The notes below the pieces were generated by a model. It saw nothing but the letters and a program-made list of their open reading frames with translations, made no database searches and had not been told where the DNA came from. The translations under genes and the position numbers were made by a program. DNA of 64,000 bases from Daphnia carinata (taxonomy: Eukaryota > Arthropoda > Branchiopoda > Diplostraca > Daphniidae), in the NCBI RefSeq assembly GCF_022539665.2, contig NC_081337.1, positions 5,308,679-5,372,678 on the forward strand. Direction: 5' to 3'. The first letter of the stretch is position 1. Each line of letters opens with the position of its first letter. Below, piece after piece: positions 33,107 to 47,260 of this stretch.

Positions 33107-34052
33107 ATGAACTTGGAAACAGAGGCCTGCAATGACATTTTGACAGCCTTGAGCCAACCAGGAAATGCTGAGAAGTTGGCTCGGGCTAGAGAAGTTGCTG
33201 GGACTGACATGGTCAAAGTCATGAGGGAGGTTTTCCCCATAGTCACCCAGATTCAACTTGAGGTTTGCTTCTTTCTTCTCCAATTTTTGCTGAAACATTT
33301 TGAAATTGCTGCAATAACCAATCTGTTTTTCCTTTAGGTCATTCAACGTTTTGGCTTTCCTGGAGATGGCGAAGGTAAGAAAAAAAGCTACAAGTTTAAT
33401 ACATGTTTGTCAGTTAGATGCCAATTTATCATTAATACTGGGAATGAAAAATTTCCCAGGTCAGGGACACAAAATGCAAAATGGATTGTATAGAGATTAG
33501 ATTGGTACATGTAGGCAAACATATTTTCAAAGACTGTGAAAAGTTGAAGGTTACTACCGTGGCCCTCCCAGTTTTGGAATACAGATGCAAATTTTCCTCA
33601 GTGATGCTCTCATTCCTCAGCATCATCAGTCCTTTATTGTTGCTTAGTGGATGTATAGCAGATCACATGCATCTCAGAAATGTTTGTCCCTCACATCTTT
33701 TACCTTTCGCAGAATCCCTTTTCTTCCTCCGACAATGATGCCGACATATTATGTAGATTAGAATTCAAACGAACGAGTTTTTTTTTTGGCCCGACTTACT
33801 GATGGCAATCTGACGCAATGGCTCGCTCATTTTTTGTGTAGTTATTGATGACTTCAAGTTGACATTTGCTTCTTCCTTTCGGCAGGTGCCGCGCAATTTT
33901 TACAATTGGTGCGATCTTTGGAAAAAGAAGACGGAGAAGTTAGTCGGTTGAGCGATCAGCTCAGGGCTCATTTCCTTCCACCGATGACGGCTCCCATCCA
34001 TTCGATTCCTGCCTCTTCCTCGCCGCAATGCAACGGTGCATCTCAGCCATAA
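33107..34052 (+). CDS. C12orf57: Protein C10 family (C12orf57/GRCC10 homologue)
   Basis: Small conserved intracellular protein. Exons: 33107-33262, 33338-33374, 33886-34052; 360 nt, 119 aa, phases agree. Family signatures in order: CNDILTALSQPGNAEKLARA, DMVKVMREVFPIVTQIQLEV, IQRFGFPGDGEG, QFLQLVRSLEKEDGEVSRL and LRAHFLPPMTAP. These align with human C10 (CNDMGKMLQFVLPVATQIQQ, AYGFSCDGEGVLKFARLVK, LFLPPMTLP) over essentially the whole length. Human C12orf57 variants are linked to a neurodevelopmental syndrome, but its biochemical role is unclear. A likely poly(A) signal, AATAAA, lies near 34790. Confidence 0.93.
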
Positions 34053-37000
34053 ATGAACACTAGTGCAATATAAAAGTAGTTTAGTACAACAATAGCCAAT
34101 CACGTGCTCAAGTAAAACCATTTGAAAATCCGTTCATGATTCCTCAGAAAGTGAAACTAATTCAATCATATTTTTCGTCCATTTTTTGTAAACCCCCATC
34201 CCCCTTTTTTTTTTCTAAATCCAGCTCCTTCATTTTTACTGAGAATAGCAAATGATATTTTCTCTCTCTATTGGGTGTTTTTAGTTTAGCTAAAAGAGTT
34301 TTTAGTCAATTGATAAAAAGATGACGGTGAGAGTTGCTGATGGAATCTAATGGGATTTATAGTGCTAGCATCGTTTTTCTTTCTCCGCGTATATATAGAG
34401 AGTAGTGAAAATAGAGACCATTTAGTAGTTGTTTCCATATTTATAGCTCGTTTCTAAACAAAGTAGAGAGAGTGGACTCTTATTACAATTTTCCGTGTAG
34501 AGAGAGTTGACGCAATTCTTCACGATCGATCCAAAATCGTTGATTGCCCACGGGCGGCACTGCTCTATACAAATAATCGTACGCACAATCTCTTATTTCA
34601 GATTCACACTGATGGCACATCAATCGCAATATATGTAAACGAGTTTAAATTTTTAGGCCTACGGCGACTAGTAGTTGGATGGATCAGCCATTCTCGAATG
34701 CCAGGTCTTCCCGTTTGGCGTCGACTGGCCTGCAAATCAATCAGTTAAGACGATGACGGGCATTTGAAATGTGGCTGAGGTTTAATTAGGAATAAAGATG
34801 TGTTGATCCAATTGCTATGGCGCCTCTCTTGTCTCAACTTAGACGATGTCTGATCGATGATGATGCAAATACCATCTAAAGTTTGATTGTTGGTCTTCCA
34901 CCGTTCAGAATAAACACGTGCGGCCTTTCACATCAGTGCCAATGCCTTGAGTGATTATATAGCTGACTGTAACGACTGCCCTAATTTTAAGAGGTTCTCC
35001 GTTTGCCACAACAGATCTTTTAGATTTCAAAACATTTGGCCAAGAAACAAAAAAACGGATGACCTCCATAAATTGAATAATTCTTGGTCGAGGCCGTTAG
35101 AGAAAGAGGGTTCAACGTTTTGCTTCTGACTGTTTTCACGCAGCAAGCGGGCGCTACCCGCCAGATAGCCGCTATACTTTTTCGTGATTGGCATGCGGCG
35201 CCTCAACGTCCAGGAATGCAGTTGTTTCTTCCTGTTGTTGTTTCTTGCCAGAAGAATAAATAGATATAGACACACGGTACTACACTTTGGCGTTTCTTTG
35301 ATATGATACGAGAGGAGGATGGTTTGTTCTTTTGTTTTAATTCTACACACATGCACACACGTTTGACTCTTTTTTGCTTTTATAGATAAAAGAGAAGCAA
35401 GAATTTCTCAATAAAATTGAGAAGAGACTCTCTTGCCGCTTTTTTTATTTTTCAATTTCAATCTTATCTGTATTGGGGAAAACAATATTCAGACGCGACG
35501 CCGTGACGCCCCTCTAAACACTTCCAATAACACGGCACTCTACACTAATAATGGAGCATTTCTTTCGTTTTGTCGAGACCTTTGTCAAGTGTAAATAGCC
35601 TTTTAGCCTTAAAACTTAATGGATTTTCTTTCCCCCTTTTTAAAGACGATTTTTTCAAAAATGTTTAGCCTATTACACAGTCAAGGTTGATTACCGGTAA
35701 AAAATAAAAAGCTCACCTGTTTAAGCAGCAATTCCATCTATGCAGGGTGTGCTGGAATGTCCACCATCAATAGTCGAACACAGTAGCCAAAAAAAAAAGC
35801 CCCGAAAAGAAACGAAGGGTAAAGGCCACATGTTTCTAATGGCACACATGTTTTTGCAATCTATTCACGTTTTACGATTCATGTCGAAATAGTTCAGTTC
35901 ACTTCTTTGGGATTCTAAAATTTATTTTAGAACACATGACGTGACAAAACTTGTAGTGCTCTGACCATAGAAAATGAGAAAGGGGTTGATGATTCATAAG
36001 TATAGGAGGTTAGGCAAGCTTTTCTCGTGGTCGGTTGCCAAATCGTTTTTATTTCTCAAAATTCCTTTACATTTCATTAATTAAATTACTTAATCCTTTT
36101 TTATTTCAACTATTTCTCTTCATTTAAATTTCCATTCACCATTAAAAAAAAATAGAACCATTTTTCATTCTTGGTCGCCATTTGATGTTGTTCAATTGGC
36201 GCGATGTTGCCTATGCAGTTGCTTCACTGGTCGTATAGCTGAAAGGTGATGGCCGACTGGCGCCGCGACGCCTCAAAGTCCCGACTGGGATGGAAGATGC
36301 GCCAAAGCTCGTGATGGGACGACCGGCCATGGCTTATTCATGTTTTTTGTTTCTTTTTGATGCAGTTGATGGCCCATGCACCGTTTTATTCGGACAGCCA
36401 CAACAATCGATGACTGTCAGAAAAAAGAAAGAAAACAATGTTTTGATAGAACATACGAACAAAAAGACAAGCAAAAGGAGGAGGATTGGTCTTGTTGTTC
36501 AGCTTTTTTGGCATTGCCTTGCTGTCACAATCAAAGACGGAACGATTTGTTCGTCTTTTTTCCCCACAGCTGATGTTTTCATTGGTTTTGCTTTGTTTTG
36601 TATATTCATCTAACTACATATGCAGTCTATCCAGCATGGATCGTAGGTAGATATATATCACTAGTTATTACGATGGTGGTCTCTCACCGTTTCCCAAGCC
36701 ATCACTCACGCACTTGCTCAGACTAGTCTCAAAATTCCACCGCCCCTCCATTAGTCGATTATTTCTTTCAGTCGAATCTCTGGGAGGATGGGATGTTCAT
36801 CTTAACCAAAACATTGATTATGGCCTAAATCTGTGACTGTGCATCAGAATTCTACCTTATTAGTTGCCCTATGTATACAGTATGTCCAACCTCCGATGGG
36901 AAATTAGCAACTCCGTGATTAATTAATCAACCCTGCTAACGTGGTGGCACGACAATTTGTCTTCATTACCCCTTTTTATAGAATTTTTAATCGTATAGAG

Positions 37001-40000
37001 GTTGCAAGCCGTTCCTTGTAGTTAGAGCGCAGCATATGGAATGCACATCGATTTTCGAAATCATCTTTGTGCTTGGAAACGTAATGGATGCAACGTGTTT
37101 ACCTAAATCAAACGCCCAGTGCAATCGGAATGAGAGCCCATCTTGATTGACGAAACAGCCGATGACCTACATCCGTCAAACAAAAATGATGAGACAATAC
37201 AAGAGGAGGCGCCAGCCAGTCGTCGCTGTCAAAGTATCTAATTGGATATTAAACGGAATAATGGCCTCTTGTCTTGCGGATGGATGGATGGCTTCGATGC
37301 GTCTTACCCTGGCATTATTCAAAAAGCCAATCACTCATCCGACAACATTGATACAAAACCTCCAGCTGGCACAAACGAGGTGTTGTTGTTTTGAGAATGG
37401 ATGACGCCTGGCGACGTACACGCTGTCGATGATGTCGATAGATCTTCCGTTGGCCCATGTCCGATTTTTTCGTTGTTGGCTTGTGGCATCCAACGCCGCA
37501 TTCCACACGGCATTTCTTGAAGATGACTCCGGCAAGTCTATTACGCATACACATCTCGAAAAAATTTATTCCTTTTTTTTTCTTTTTATCGTTGATTTTC
37601 CGCTGATGGGACGCTTCGGATGGGATCCCTTCTGGATAGACGCATCACGTCCCGTCGATGGAAACAACAAAAAGCCGGGACCTTCGTGAGGTCGGGAAAA
37701 AAAAGGAAATAGTTGCGGCGACGTCATACGTCCGCGTTCTTTTCCCCCCGCTGATTCCCACTTCTCGCAAACGGTCACGCCATATGTTAACACAAATTGA
37801 ATATATACCGCCGCGGCCATCGTCGCACTCGGCTTTTCGTTGGCATATAGACATCCAGCAGCGACTAATGGCCGTAATGGAGATATCGCACGCACTCTAT
37901 TCGCCTGTCCTGGAATGGTTCTTGTTTTTTTCCCCATCCTATTCGCAACTGGTGCTTATATAGCCTATGTCCTTCATCGCCATGAAAGTTGAGAACAATT
38001 TATTTCATTACGCACTACGGATATGTGTTTTGCTGGATAAGGAAAAGAAGAAGATCCTGGTTCATCGGCGTATCCATTGGTTATTGACATTATATCGATT
38101 CCTGTTGGCACTACGTGCAAGCAGGATGTGCCTATTGTGTTAGATCCCCTGTCGATGTATTATTGTTTGGGCCTTCAATCACTTATAGTGCTGTGTGTAT
38201 ATGGATATGTCCAGCTGCAAGACCATCGTCGACTACATATACAGTTCCGTCTTTCTGGGAATCATTTGATTTATTTACAGCCATTCCGCCATGCATTATT
38301 GAATGGCCGGTGCAACTCTTATTTATTTCCAAGTACAGCGAGCAATAACAAAACCGAACGCATGATTGAACATAACGAGGTAATGCTCAGCACTACACAT
38401 CCGTGATGAAACAATTGAATCAACTGGAGGGGAATTTGTTATGAGAAACAATGTACCCGTATCCGGGTATTGTTCCATTGATTGTCACGTGACCACTTTC
38501 ATTGAAAGTCGTTGATCGATTTTCTTTGAGGCTTGTATAACTCGGTCACGTTGCTGCAGGAAACGACAGACGTACCACACGCGCCCTGTTCCTGGAACGA
38601 CACAAGGACGCTCATCGAGTTTTCAATCCACCCTATTTATCTCAGATTGCGTTGTTATTGTTGTTCGTGTCAATGTCGGCGAAAGATTGGCCAAAAAGAA
38701 TGAACAAGCACAATCACTTTGCAGAATTCTTTCTAGAGAGACAGTAATAATAGAAGGCCAAACGAGTTGCAAATTCTGAAGGTTTCAACGTTCGATTCCC
38801 AATATGTAAGGTGGTAATTGAATTGTGCACCACTTCCTTGATGGAAGGTGTTGCCATTTATTTGCGTACAAAGACTTTCATTAAAACAAGTAAATGTGAT
38901 TGATAACGTTTAGTATAAGTTGAACATAATGGCGCATTCATTAAAGGTGAAATCATAATAGGATAAAGGCTGGGAGGCCGATAATAAAGAAACCAGTAAA
39001 AAGAATGTTAAAAAAACTGAACATTAAATTTCGTTATTATTCGAATTCAACTTCTTTTTCTCGATTGGCAGAGTTATAATAGATAGTAGATAGGTTAGTT
39101 GGGTTGGGCGGCACGGCCGTTGTCTCCTTGACACACATTCACGGTGACAATAGTATATATTCCTACTGCTTGCTGCAGGTCCCGCCGCACGCACCTAGTA
39201 CATGTGTGTAAAGTAGAGAGCGTTAGCGATTTCTGCTGCCGAACGGGGCACATGTATATTCTTTTTTTCGAAGGCAGGTGTGCGGCAACAAACAAATGAA
39301 AAGCTAAACAAAAAGTAATTCCCCTTCTCCTTGTTTTTTGTTTTTTTTTATAGTTTTTCACAGAAGCTGTTGTAAGCAAATTCACTCTCACTCTTTTCAA
39401 AAACGTAATGCCTTGCCACTCTCCCAAAAACATCGGTCCAACAGAGAAAACTATAATAGGTCCTAATCACCAACTGTCCTTTAATGTCGCATTTTACTAC
39501 ACCGCACGGTTCGCTAGCTGGAGCTGTGTAACAACTTTTCCTCCTCCTTCGTCATCAGTAAACAAAAAAAAAATGTCCAAATGAAGAACAAAAGGATCTT
39601 TTCTAACTGATAGCGATAGAAAATGACGAATGTTGTCTTGACATAACATCATTCGCGCAATGCTGCACGCATAGCGGGAAATGTGCGCACTTTACACCAG
39701 ATGAACATTTTGTCGTGATAAAACGGCCAATCTTTTCACGTAAAAAAAACAAAACAAAGCGATATAAAGCGAACATCAAACAACACGAGTCAAAAGCGTG
39801 AAACGAATTTTGGCTACATAGGATGGAGCTCAACGGCCGTTATTAACTAATTCAACTCTCTCATGTTATTATAAAGGAAACCGGTTCTCTTGATATGTCA
39901 AACGGACTCGTAAGAGCCCAATATTTAACGGCCGTTAGACATGATAGCAGGGGGACCTTGGTTTCTTATTGAAATATTATTATTCATTTGTGTATATAGT

Positions 40001-42406
40001 AAGCTGAAAGGTGATTTGACGCTCAACTTGTCATGTGAATGTACGGCAAAAGAAAACATTAGAAAGGAAGAGGAAGCCAAGCAAGGGGGGCAAAACTGAC
40101 TCGCTCCTGACTAGACTTTCGATAGTGGACGAAAAAGAAGAGATTGCAGATTAGACGGTCGTCTGGGTGTCTGTGCGTCATGTCGCGGTCTTGTCTGCTC
40201 AGCTGCTCTATACATGTGCTGCAATTTATCCTAGATTTAGAAATAGAAGAGCGACATGTCGATGCGTCCCGTAGAGGGTCAACACAACTCAAACACGCAC
40301 ACTTCAAAAAATTTTTTAGAAAAGAACCAGCCGTCGTAGTTGTTTGGCTTCAACAAGTCGTCGGTCAGTTTGACGGGAGAAAGTGAAAGTGAAACTTCCA
40401 TCTCACGAAATTGAAAGAAAATTCCCTTTTCGGATTTGTGCGCTGCGATTGGGTCGAGCGGTCCGTTCGTCCTTTTTTGTACGAGACGCGGACAGTGTTT
40501 AAAAAATACGAAATCAAATGAAGATTGGAAAGAAACAAGTCCCTCGGAACACGTTCGACCATCGCAATGTAACACACGAAAAACACACGGACGATTTTTA
40601 TATGTTATTGAATTGAACGAACGGGTTGATCGTCAGATGATTGCATACTACCAATTCGACCGCAATCAACTTGGAAATTCCCTTCCAAGTTGATGACGTC
40701 AATCGGATCCATACCTGACAACAACAAAAAATGAATAAAATTTTTCGTGGGTCGAGGTCGATTTTCAATTTCTCCAGACTTCTACCTTGACGAACATTTT
40801 CACTAGTCATCTTGTTCCTTTTGTTGTTTCATTGATCTACATTTTTTTGCGTGTGGATGGGAAGCCCCCCTCCTTTCTTTTCTATTTAATGCTCATAATT
40901 TCGTCCTACCAAATACGTTTTTCTTTGTCATCATTTTTGGCACAACAAATGGTTGTTTTCTTCTAGGACTTTGTGGCACATTGAAATTTGCTTGCTGCTG
41001 GCTGCGCATCATGGGGGTCTTTTTTTTTTCTAGCGGGAGGTACCATCACATATTACATCATCGGTTTCCTCGTGATTCAAATTCATCGTCCGCGTGTCCT
41101 TTCCGGACCGGGCACATCGGGTCTTTTGATACGTTCGACTTTGAAAAAAAAAATCTATTACAAGGTTTTCGTTTCTCTTTCACGATGAGCATCGTCGTCG
41201 TGCGCTAACGTTCAAGGCGCACAATAGTTGCAGGATATTATGGAGGGAATATGTTTCAAAAAATTAAAATTCTATTCTATTCCGAAAAGTTCTGTTTCTC
41301 CAGCCCAATTTTTGGTTGCATTCCTATTTTCGCCGCCCTCACATCTTTAATGAACAACGAGTTTGACTGAGATGAAGTGGATCAATGTGGGTCCCATTAA
41401 TAGGCTTTTCAAATGAATCATTTCAAGATTTGTATCGGAACGAAAAAAAAGAGAAAGACGGAGAGACCAAAATTATAGCAAAGAGTCAAGTAAAGAAAAC
41501 GGAGAGAGCCGTCATTATGCATTATTGTGCAGTGAACAGAAAAAATCAGGAACCGGTTCTCCTGTTCGTCGCATAAAATGCACAAAACTCACCTACAACG
41601 AAAAACCATTCAATCAAATCATTTCACCTGCTGTCCATATTCATTCGCGACAACTGAGAACCTGCATCATTCTCCAGTTATCGAAACAAAAAAAAAACAG
41701 AATTTTGATTCACACATTTGCTGTTTCATGTCGCCGCATTTCATATCGAATAAAAAAAAATGAAAACAACAAAAGTGACCAATTTGATTCAAGTGCGTCA
41801 TCGATCACGCCATTTGTCAGCTCAATCAATTCATCCATCACTGTTTTTTGGCAAAGATTTATTCATTGGTTTGTTATCTTTTCTTTTCACCCTCATCTTT
41901 GGTACGCGCCAATATGACTAACTACAATTTTTACCTTGAGGAAATGGATGGGGGGGGGGGGGCATTATAAATTATCCTTCAGGGTTATTTCTAGTTTTTC
42001 TTACTCGGGCACCTGTCTACAGCTGCCGGGCTACACTAGCCCGTGTCAGCCACAAAAAGAAATGGATTTACAAAAAAAGAAAGAAAAAAAAAATATATTT
42101 TTTTTAAGATGAGGGGTGACCTCTTTGGTTAGTTCCACGATGTCCCTGGCCCTTGTTTTATTTTCAAAAAAAATAAATAAATAAATCGTCTACCTTTATT
42201 ACCTTATGGCATTATAGGCAGATCACACAACAACTCGGAAGGAAAAAAAAAGGAGAAGGGGACAGGGACCCGTGTCGTTGTTTGTTATTGGAGATTAAAT
42301 TCACCTGAGAGTCTGGCGAATGGCAGAAGGAGGTGGGTGGCGGCTGGGAGGTGACGGAGCAGCACCTGACCATGGGTCCCAACTATCCGATCATGTTGGA
42401 GAGGAG
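34053..42406. other. ~8.3-kb gene-poor spacer upstream of the FAS1 gene
   Basis: All ORFs here are short and unlike known proteins. There are homopolymer runs (G run near 41950-41962, A runs elsewhere). I recognise no tRNA, conserved microRNA or mobile-element protein. It may hold cis-regulatory DNA for the FAS1 gene or the 3' region of C10. Confidence 0.5.
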
Positions 42407-42446
42407 TATAAAAGCTGGTCTATGCCACATCTGGTCAAAGCAGTCA
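42407..42446 (+). promoter_or_regulatory. TATA box and initiator of the three-domain FAS1 gene
   Basis: TATAAAAG at 42407-42414 is followed about 30 bp later by CAAAGCAGTCAC, an initiator-like sequence. The leader then runs about 510 bp to the ATG at 42958, with several CT- and A-rich tracts. Confidence 0.6.
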
Positions 42447-42957
42447 CAGTCAAACTGCCCAGGCTCTCTTTTTTCTCTCTCTCTCTTTTTTTAACTCTCC
42501 ATCACACACGCCAACCAAAACAAAATCCCTCTCTCTTTTTCTCTACATTTTCTTTCTTCCTCCCATCTTGCCCTTTTTTTTATTATTATTATTTATTTTT
42601 TTCTCGACTCTCTCTCTCTCTCGCACGTTCTTTTCGGCAGTTCTCTCGTTTTCGCCGGCCAGCGCACGCACGCGACTCGTAAACGCGGTGGAAAGTGAAT
42701 CTCATCGACCAAAAAAAAAACGACCAAAAAAAAATAACGAATAGCAACATCCGTTGAATACGAGAAACGGTAGCCAATAACGAGCTATCAAACCGGACGC
42801 AATTCATTGAAGCCGAAAAAAAAAACAAAAAAAAAAAACGGACAAGTGAAAGTCGATTTGAAATTGCATTTTTTTAGATTTCTGAATTAAAAAGAAAACA
42901 AAAGACTTGGTGGGTTTTTTGGCGCTATCGCGATACGCACGTCGAAAAAGGGTCGTC

Positions 42958-45827
42958 ATGATGTCGACAGCGTTTATCTACCTGTTGCTGATTGGCGGTC
43001 AGGTACGCGCCCTACCTGTCGAGTGGTCAACATCGGATTCAGCTCTGGTCGAAGTAACGACCAAAATGGAAGCAGACGTCACTGCCGGTGAAGGAGAAGT
43101 GACGAGCCAATTGTTGGACGACGTCATCCTTGACGACATGACCATCAGCAGCCGACAGAAATTCCAATCAGCCGGAGGCATCGAATTTCCCAACACGGCC
43201 TTCATTCCAGGCGATTTGACCGAGCAGCTCTCCGTCGACGGATTCTTCTCCTTGTGGTTCGTCTTCCTCGACGACGACGTCTTCACGTCAGGTAAGTCCC
43301 CGACCTTCTTTTATTTTTTTTTTAGATCACCTAGGGCGATAAAGACTTGCAGCAATTTGTGCGATCAACTAGAACTGGCGGGTTGGTTCAGGTGAACCAC
43401 AAAAAAATTGAGGTGGGAGGGTGGGATAGCACCACGTCAGTAGATAATTTTTTTTTTTTTCTTTGAAAATTGAATAGAAGAGTGGGATAGAAAAAGATGG
43501 CACACTAATGATGTCTCAGAAAGAACGAAAGGGAGAGACAGAAATGAAAAAAGAAGAGATGGGAAAGGAAAACGAAAGCGAATGAGGCCGCAAGGGCACA
43601 TGGCTGTAGTCCAGTGTGGCATTGACATTCGCCAATGTTGGGACGGCTTTTTAGAGAGGAGAAATCGCAATCGTCGTCCTCAAAAATGCATAATTCGTTA
43701 TTCCATTTAGTTTTTACAACAATTTGTGATCAACGTCTTGTTTCTTCTTATCTTAAACAAATTCCTATTAATTACAGACAAAGAGTTCACCATCCTGGCG
43801 CCCAGCAATAGCGCCCCCATGAGGCCGTCGCCCACCGCGGCCGATAAGGACAGAGTCCGCCAATTGCTGCTCAACCACATCGTCCTGGGACGAGCCGTCA
43901 ACATTTCCTCCGATTTATCCTCCACATCGCCACCCTGGTACAAAGACGCCACCATCCACACCAATAAGAAACCGCTAACCGTCACCACGTTGGGTGGTAG
44001 ACAACTCCATTTCAAAACGCGAAAAGGTAAATGATTACGCATCATTATTGACTCCATTTGCGTCCTCACGCGATGTTCGTGTTAGCAGATGGAACAGCGG
44101 TCGTGAACGGAGTCAGGATCGTCGGCAAGGAGGTGCGCGTTCCGCCCAATGGAGTCATCATCGTTTTGGAGGATTACCTGTTTATGGACGAGTATCACGG
44201 TGATGTTGAAGGCTCTGAATCGCAATTGTTTAGCGCCATCCCCATGGTGACGGCGTCCGATGGAACCGATCATTTCCCCATGATCGAATTGGGAACTGCC
44301 CTTGACGACGACAGGTGAGAATACAACGTGATGTGATATATGAAACATTGGATTGTAATTTTGAAATGACAGCGTCGGTGGAGCACATCTTGGAGTTGCG
44401 GTGAAGAGTGAGCCAGTAGGATCGGTGTTGATTGACCGTCAAAAACTGAACCTGACCGATGTCAGTCGGCCGTTCTACGAGGAACTGGTGGAAGTCCTCA
44501 ACTTCCTGCGCAGTGGCACTTCCGATTTCTTACGCTACCTGGAACAAGTCAACATTTCCAGTCTATTCAACGATGGTACATTAGCCCTTCATTTTATTAT
44601 TTAATTCAATCTTGTTGATTGGTTGTTCGAATTGTAGAAGAAGAGTACACTGCGTTCATCCCGATGGATGATTCGTTCGCACAGTGGTACCCCATCGATT
44701 GGGGATTCAATCCATTCGACGTCGCATCGTTTGTTAAAGAGACGATGATGAATCATTTCGTTCGAGGAAGAATAAAGCAAAAGGACGTCAAAGACGGCCA
44801 GTCGATGACGACCCTGGGAGGCAAAACGATCACCTTCTCTTTCTCGCCAGCAGGTAGACATCGTCAAGTTCTATTCCTAATCATTTAACGTCTTATATCT
44901 TCACTTTAAACGCCAAATAGGTAAAATGGCCGTCAACGATGTTGAAGTGTTTGACGGCGACACGCCCGTTTCCCGGGGCAACATCCAATTTGTTGGCGAT
45001 ATCCTTTTTGTCAATTCGACGGTCGTCAGTGAATTGAACGCCAAACATCGCGACGTCGAATCGGCGCCGCTCGTCGGCTCGCCCTGGTACTCGTCCCAAT
45101 TCCTGTCTCACACTTACCGCGAACTCAGTACTCGCCAAAACGCGCCCATCCCTGCTGGAAGTACTAGCCATCCGTCGTTCAGTTTAGCCCTGGACTACAT
45201 CAATCGAACGCAGCCTCAGCTGAGAGACGATTTGCCCAGTCACGACGACTGGCGGATGATCACCTACACTTTCTTCGTTCCGCGCGATTCCGCTTTTTTC
45301 AATTTGTGGCCGCAAGACACGGCCGATCCGTTCGTCATTGACGACGAATTCCGTCGCGAAGTCTTCCTCAATCACTTTGTCCGCCGTCGGTTGTACCACG
45401 ACCGCGACCTCGTCGACGGCGCCGTCCTCACCATGGCCGGCAACCGAACGGCCAAAATCAGCCGCGAAGGAAGTAAGTAGCGAAAATGTGTTGACCATGT
45501 GTTTCGATTTTATGACAATATTCTTTAAAAAATTGTAACACAGATGTAACGAAAATCAATGACGCCATCATTGAAGAAGCAGACATTTTCATCTACAATT
45601 TGGGGACGGTGTTTGTTATCGACCGAGTGCTCTTTGCCAGTCACGAGCAAATCAGTCAGGTGCTGGCCAAGAATGCTGACCGCATCCCGTCGTTCGGATT
45701 AGCTGGAACTGATGGCGCTCTTTTAGCCGGGTCTGCAGTTGATGAGAGTCAGACGCTGGTTGTCGACCTGCTGGATGAGTTGGCGACCACACAATCAACA
45801 GCGGGCAAACTCGTTATTCGCGAATAA
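42958..45827 (+). CDS. Secreted fasciclin protein with three FAS1 domains (midline-fasciclin/TGFBI-like)
   Basis: Extracellular adhesion protein. Exons: 42958-43291, 43778-44026, 44089-44314, 44373-44575, 44638-44853, 44921-45472, 45544-45827; 2064 nt, 687 aa, phases agree. Signal peptide MMSTAFIYLLLIGGQVRA. FAS1 domain 1 (~70-235) has FTILAPSNSA and LLLNHIVLGRAV. Domain 2 (~285-460) has YTAFIPMDDSFAQW, MMNHFVRGRI, TLGGKTITFSF and GDILFVNSTV. Domain 3 (~490-640) has YTFFVPRDSAFFNLWPQD, VFLNHFVRRRL and GTVFVIDRVLF. The PQD-TADP stretch of domain 3 recurs in the downstream array genes, and the intron after ISREGN (phase 1) matches an intron in those genes. FAS1 domains mediate cell-matrix adhesion. 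A poly(A)-like AATAAA lies near 46155. No GPI or transmembrane segment is seen at the C-terminus. Confidence 0.92.
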
Positions 45828-47205
45828 TTCCCCGTTGCTCCGCCATTTTTTCCGAAGCAAGTGCCATTTTGTTTTTTTAATTTTTTGCCAGTCTTTCCGC
45901 CACCCGATATTGTTGAAACGGCCGCGATGAAAACGAGGGAAAAAGATTTTTGATGTACAAATGTTGGGGTTAAATGGCTAATGGCATACGCCATGTTTCC
46001 GTCCATTGGCTCTCTCTACAACAAGCCACTATTTGAATTCTTATTTGATGAGACGCATCACCTTTTATTATTATCATTTTTTTCTTACGTTTGACAGGCT
46101 TTTATTTACAACGCAAACCATTACACACATATATATATATATATACAGTATATAATAAAAGTATATATAGTCCATCTCCTCTTTTTCTGCACACACCGTA
46201 TTATAAACCCCACGTATTTGTAATCTGTAATTGTATATGTAATCTGATCGACAGCACTATGTGCACTACTGTTTCGTATACCCATCAGACTCTTTCGATT
46301 TATACCCGCACATCTTTTCAAATCAATATATTATCTAACAACGAAACACGTCAGTCTATCAAGTGAAAAATACGCAAGAAAAGAAGTTGGATGTGATACA
46401 TCACGTAGGTTATTTGCCTATTCCAGATGCAGTTTATAGCGTTTTAAAATTTGTAAAAAAGAAACGTGTTTCTCACCTGCAATTGGAAATGGAAAGTAGT
46501 TGGCGACATTCCTGCTCCTTCTCATCACCGGATCGAACTGGATTTCTTGTTTCATTGTTGTCCATTAAGTTGGTCGTTGTCAACAACCAGTGTCGGAATT
46601 TTCGTTCGATCAATGAACAGGTAATCGTTCCCCATCAGGCGTTTAAAAAAGAAAACAAATTCAATTGTATTTAGGTCAGTGATTCTCTTCATTAATCTTA
46701 TGTCACGTCAAACAGCTGCCGGACTTGAATAGAAATCGACTTCACGATCGCCTTGAATCGTGCACGATCTTGTCGTAGCAGATTATTGATTTCCTCGGTC
46801 CACTACAAATCGTGTGTGCTAAACGAAGGCATTTCCGGTACTACTTTCTTTGCCAAAAAGCTGAATTTTTTTTTTCAATTGAAAGTAGTCATACTAAACT
46901 ACCTTGTCTTACTTGTAACAAGTGCTTGTTTTTTTGTTTCACAATTTAACGCTAGTAGGTGCACACGTTTCGTGTGGCCTCATTCGCTCTGCCAAAAAGA
47001 AAACAACGCTGTCCTTGTCGTTTCACTTTCTATTCTCCCTTAACAGCGATTGTCTGAAATCTTTTTTTCCCAAAAACAATTCAGAGAGTCTGACACGTTG
47101 GAAAAGAAAAAGACCCGGAGGTCAAGATCAAGACGGATGACGTCAACGTATCACGGCAAAGCCAGACATAAAGACAATGCTCAAACTATGTGATTTGAGC
47201 TCGGT
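45828..47205. other. Spacer between the FAS1 gene and the inhibitor array
   Basis: Contains the FAS1 3' UTR with a TA dinucleotide tract near 46131-46146. No gene is supported. Confidence 0.5.
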
Positions 47206-47246
47206 TATATAGAATAGCTTTCTATGCTAACAGGCTTTCAGTCGAT
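47206..47246 (+). promoter_or_regulatory. TATA plus TTTCAGTCG initiator, array gene 1
   Basis: TATATAGA at 47206-47213 and CTTTCAGTCG at about 47236-47245 put the likely +1 adenine near 47240, about 34 bp from the TATA box and 20 bp before the ATG. Confidence 0.6.
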
Positions 47247-47260
47247 GGTCTCACTTCTCC

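Noticed and set aside
36290-38406. Several 80-120 codon ORFs in the spacer upstream of the FAS1 gene
   Set aside because: Overlapping on both strands with no domains or consistent splice structure.
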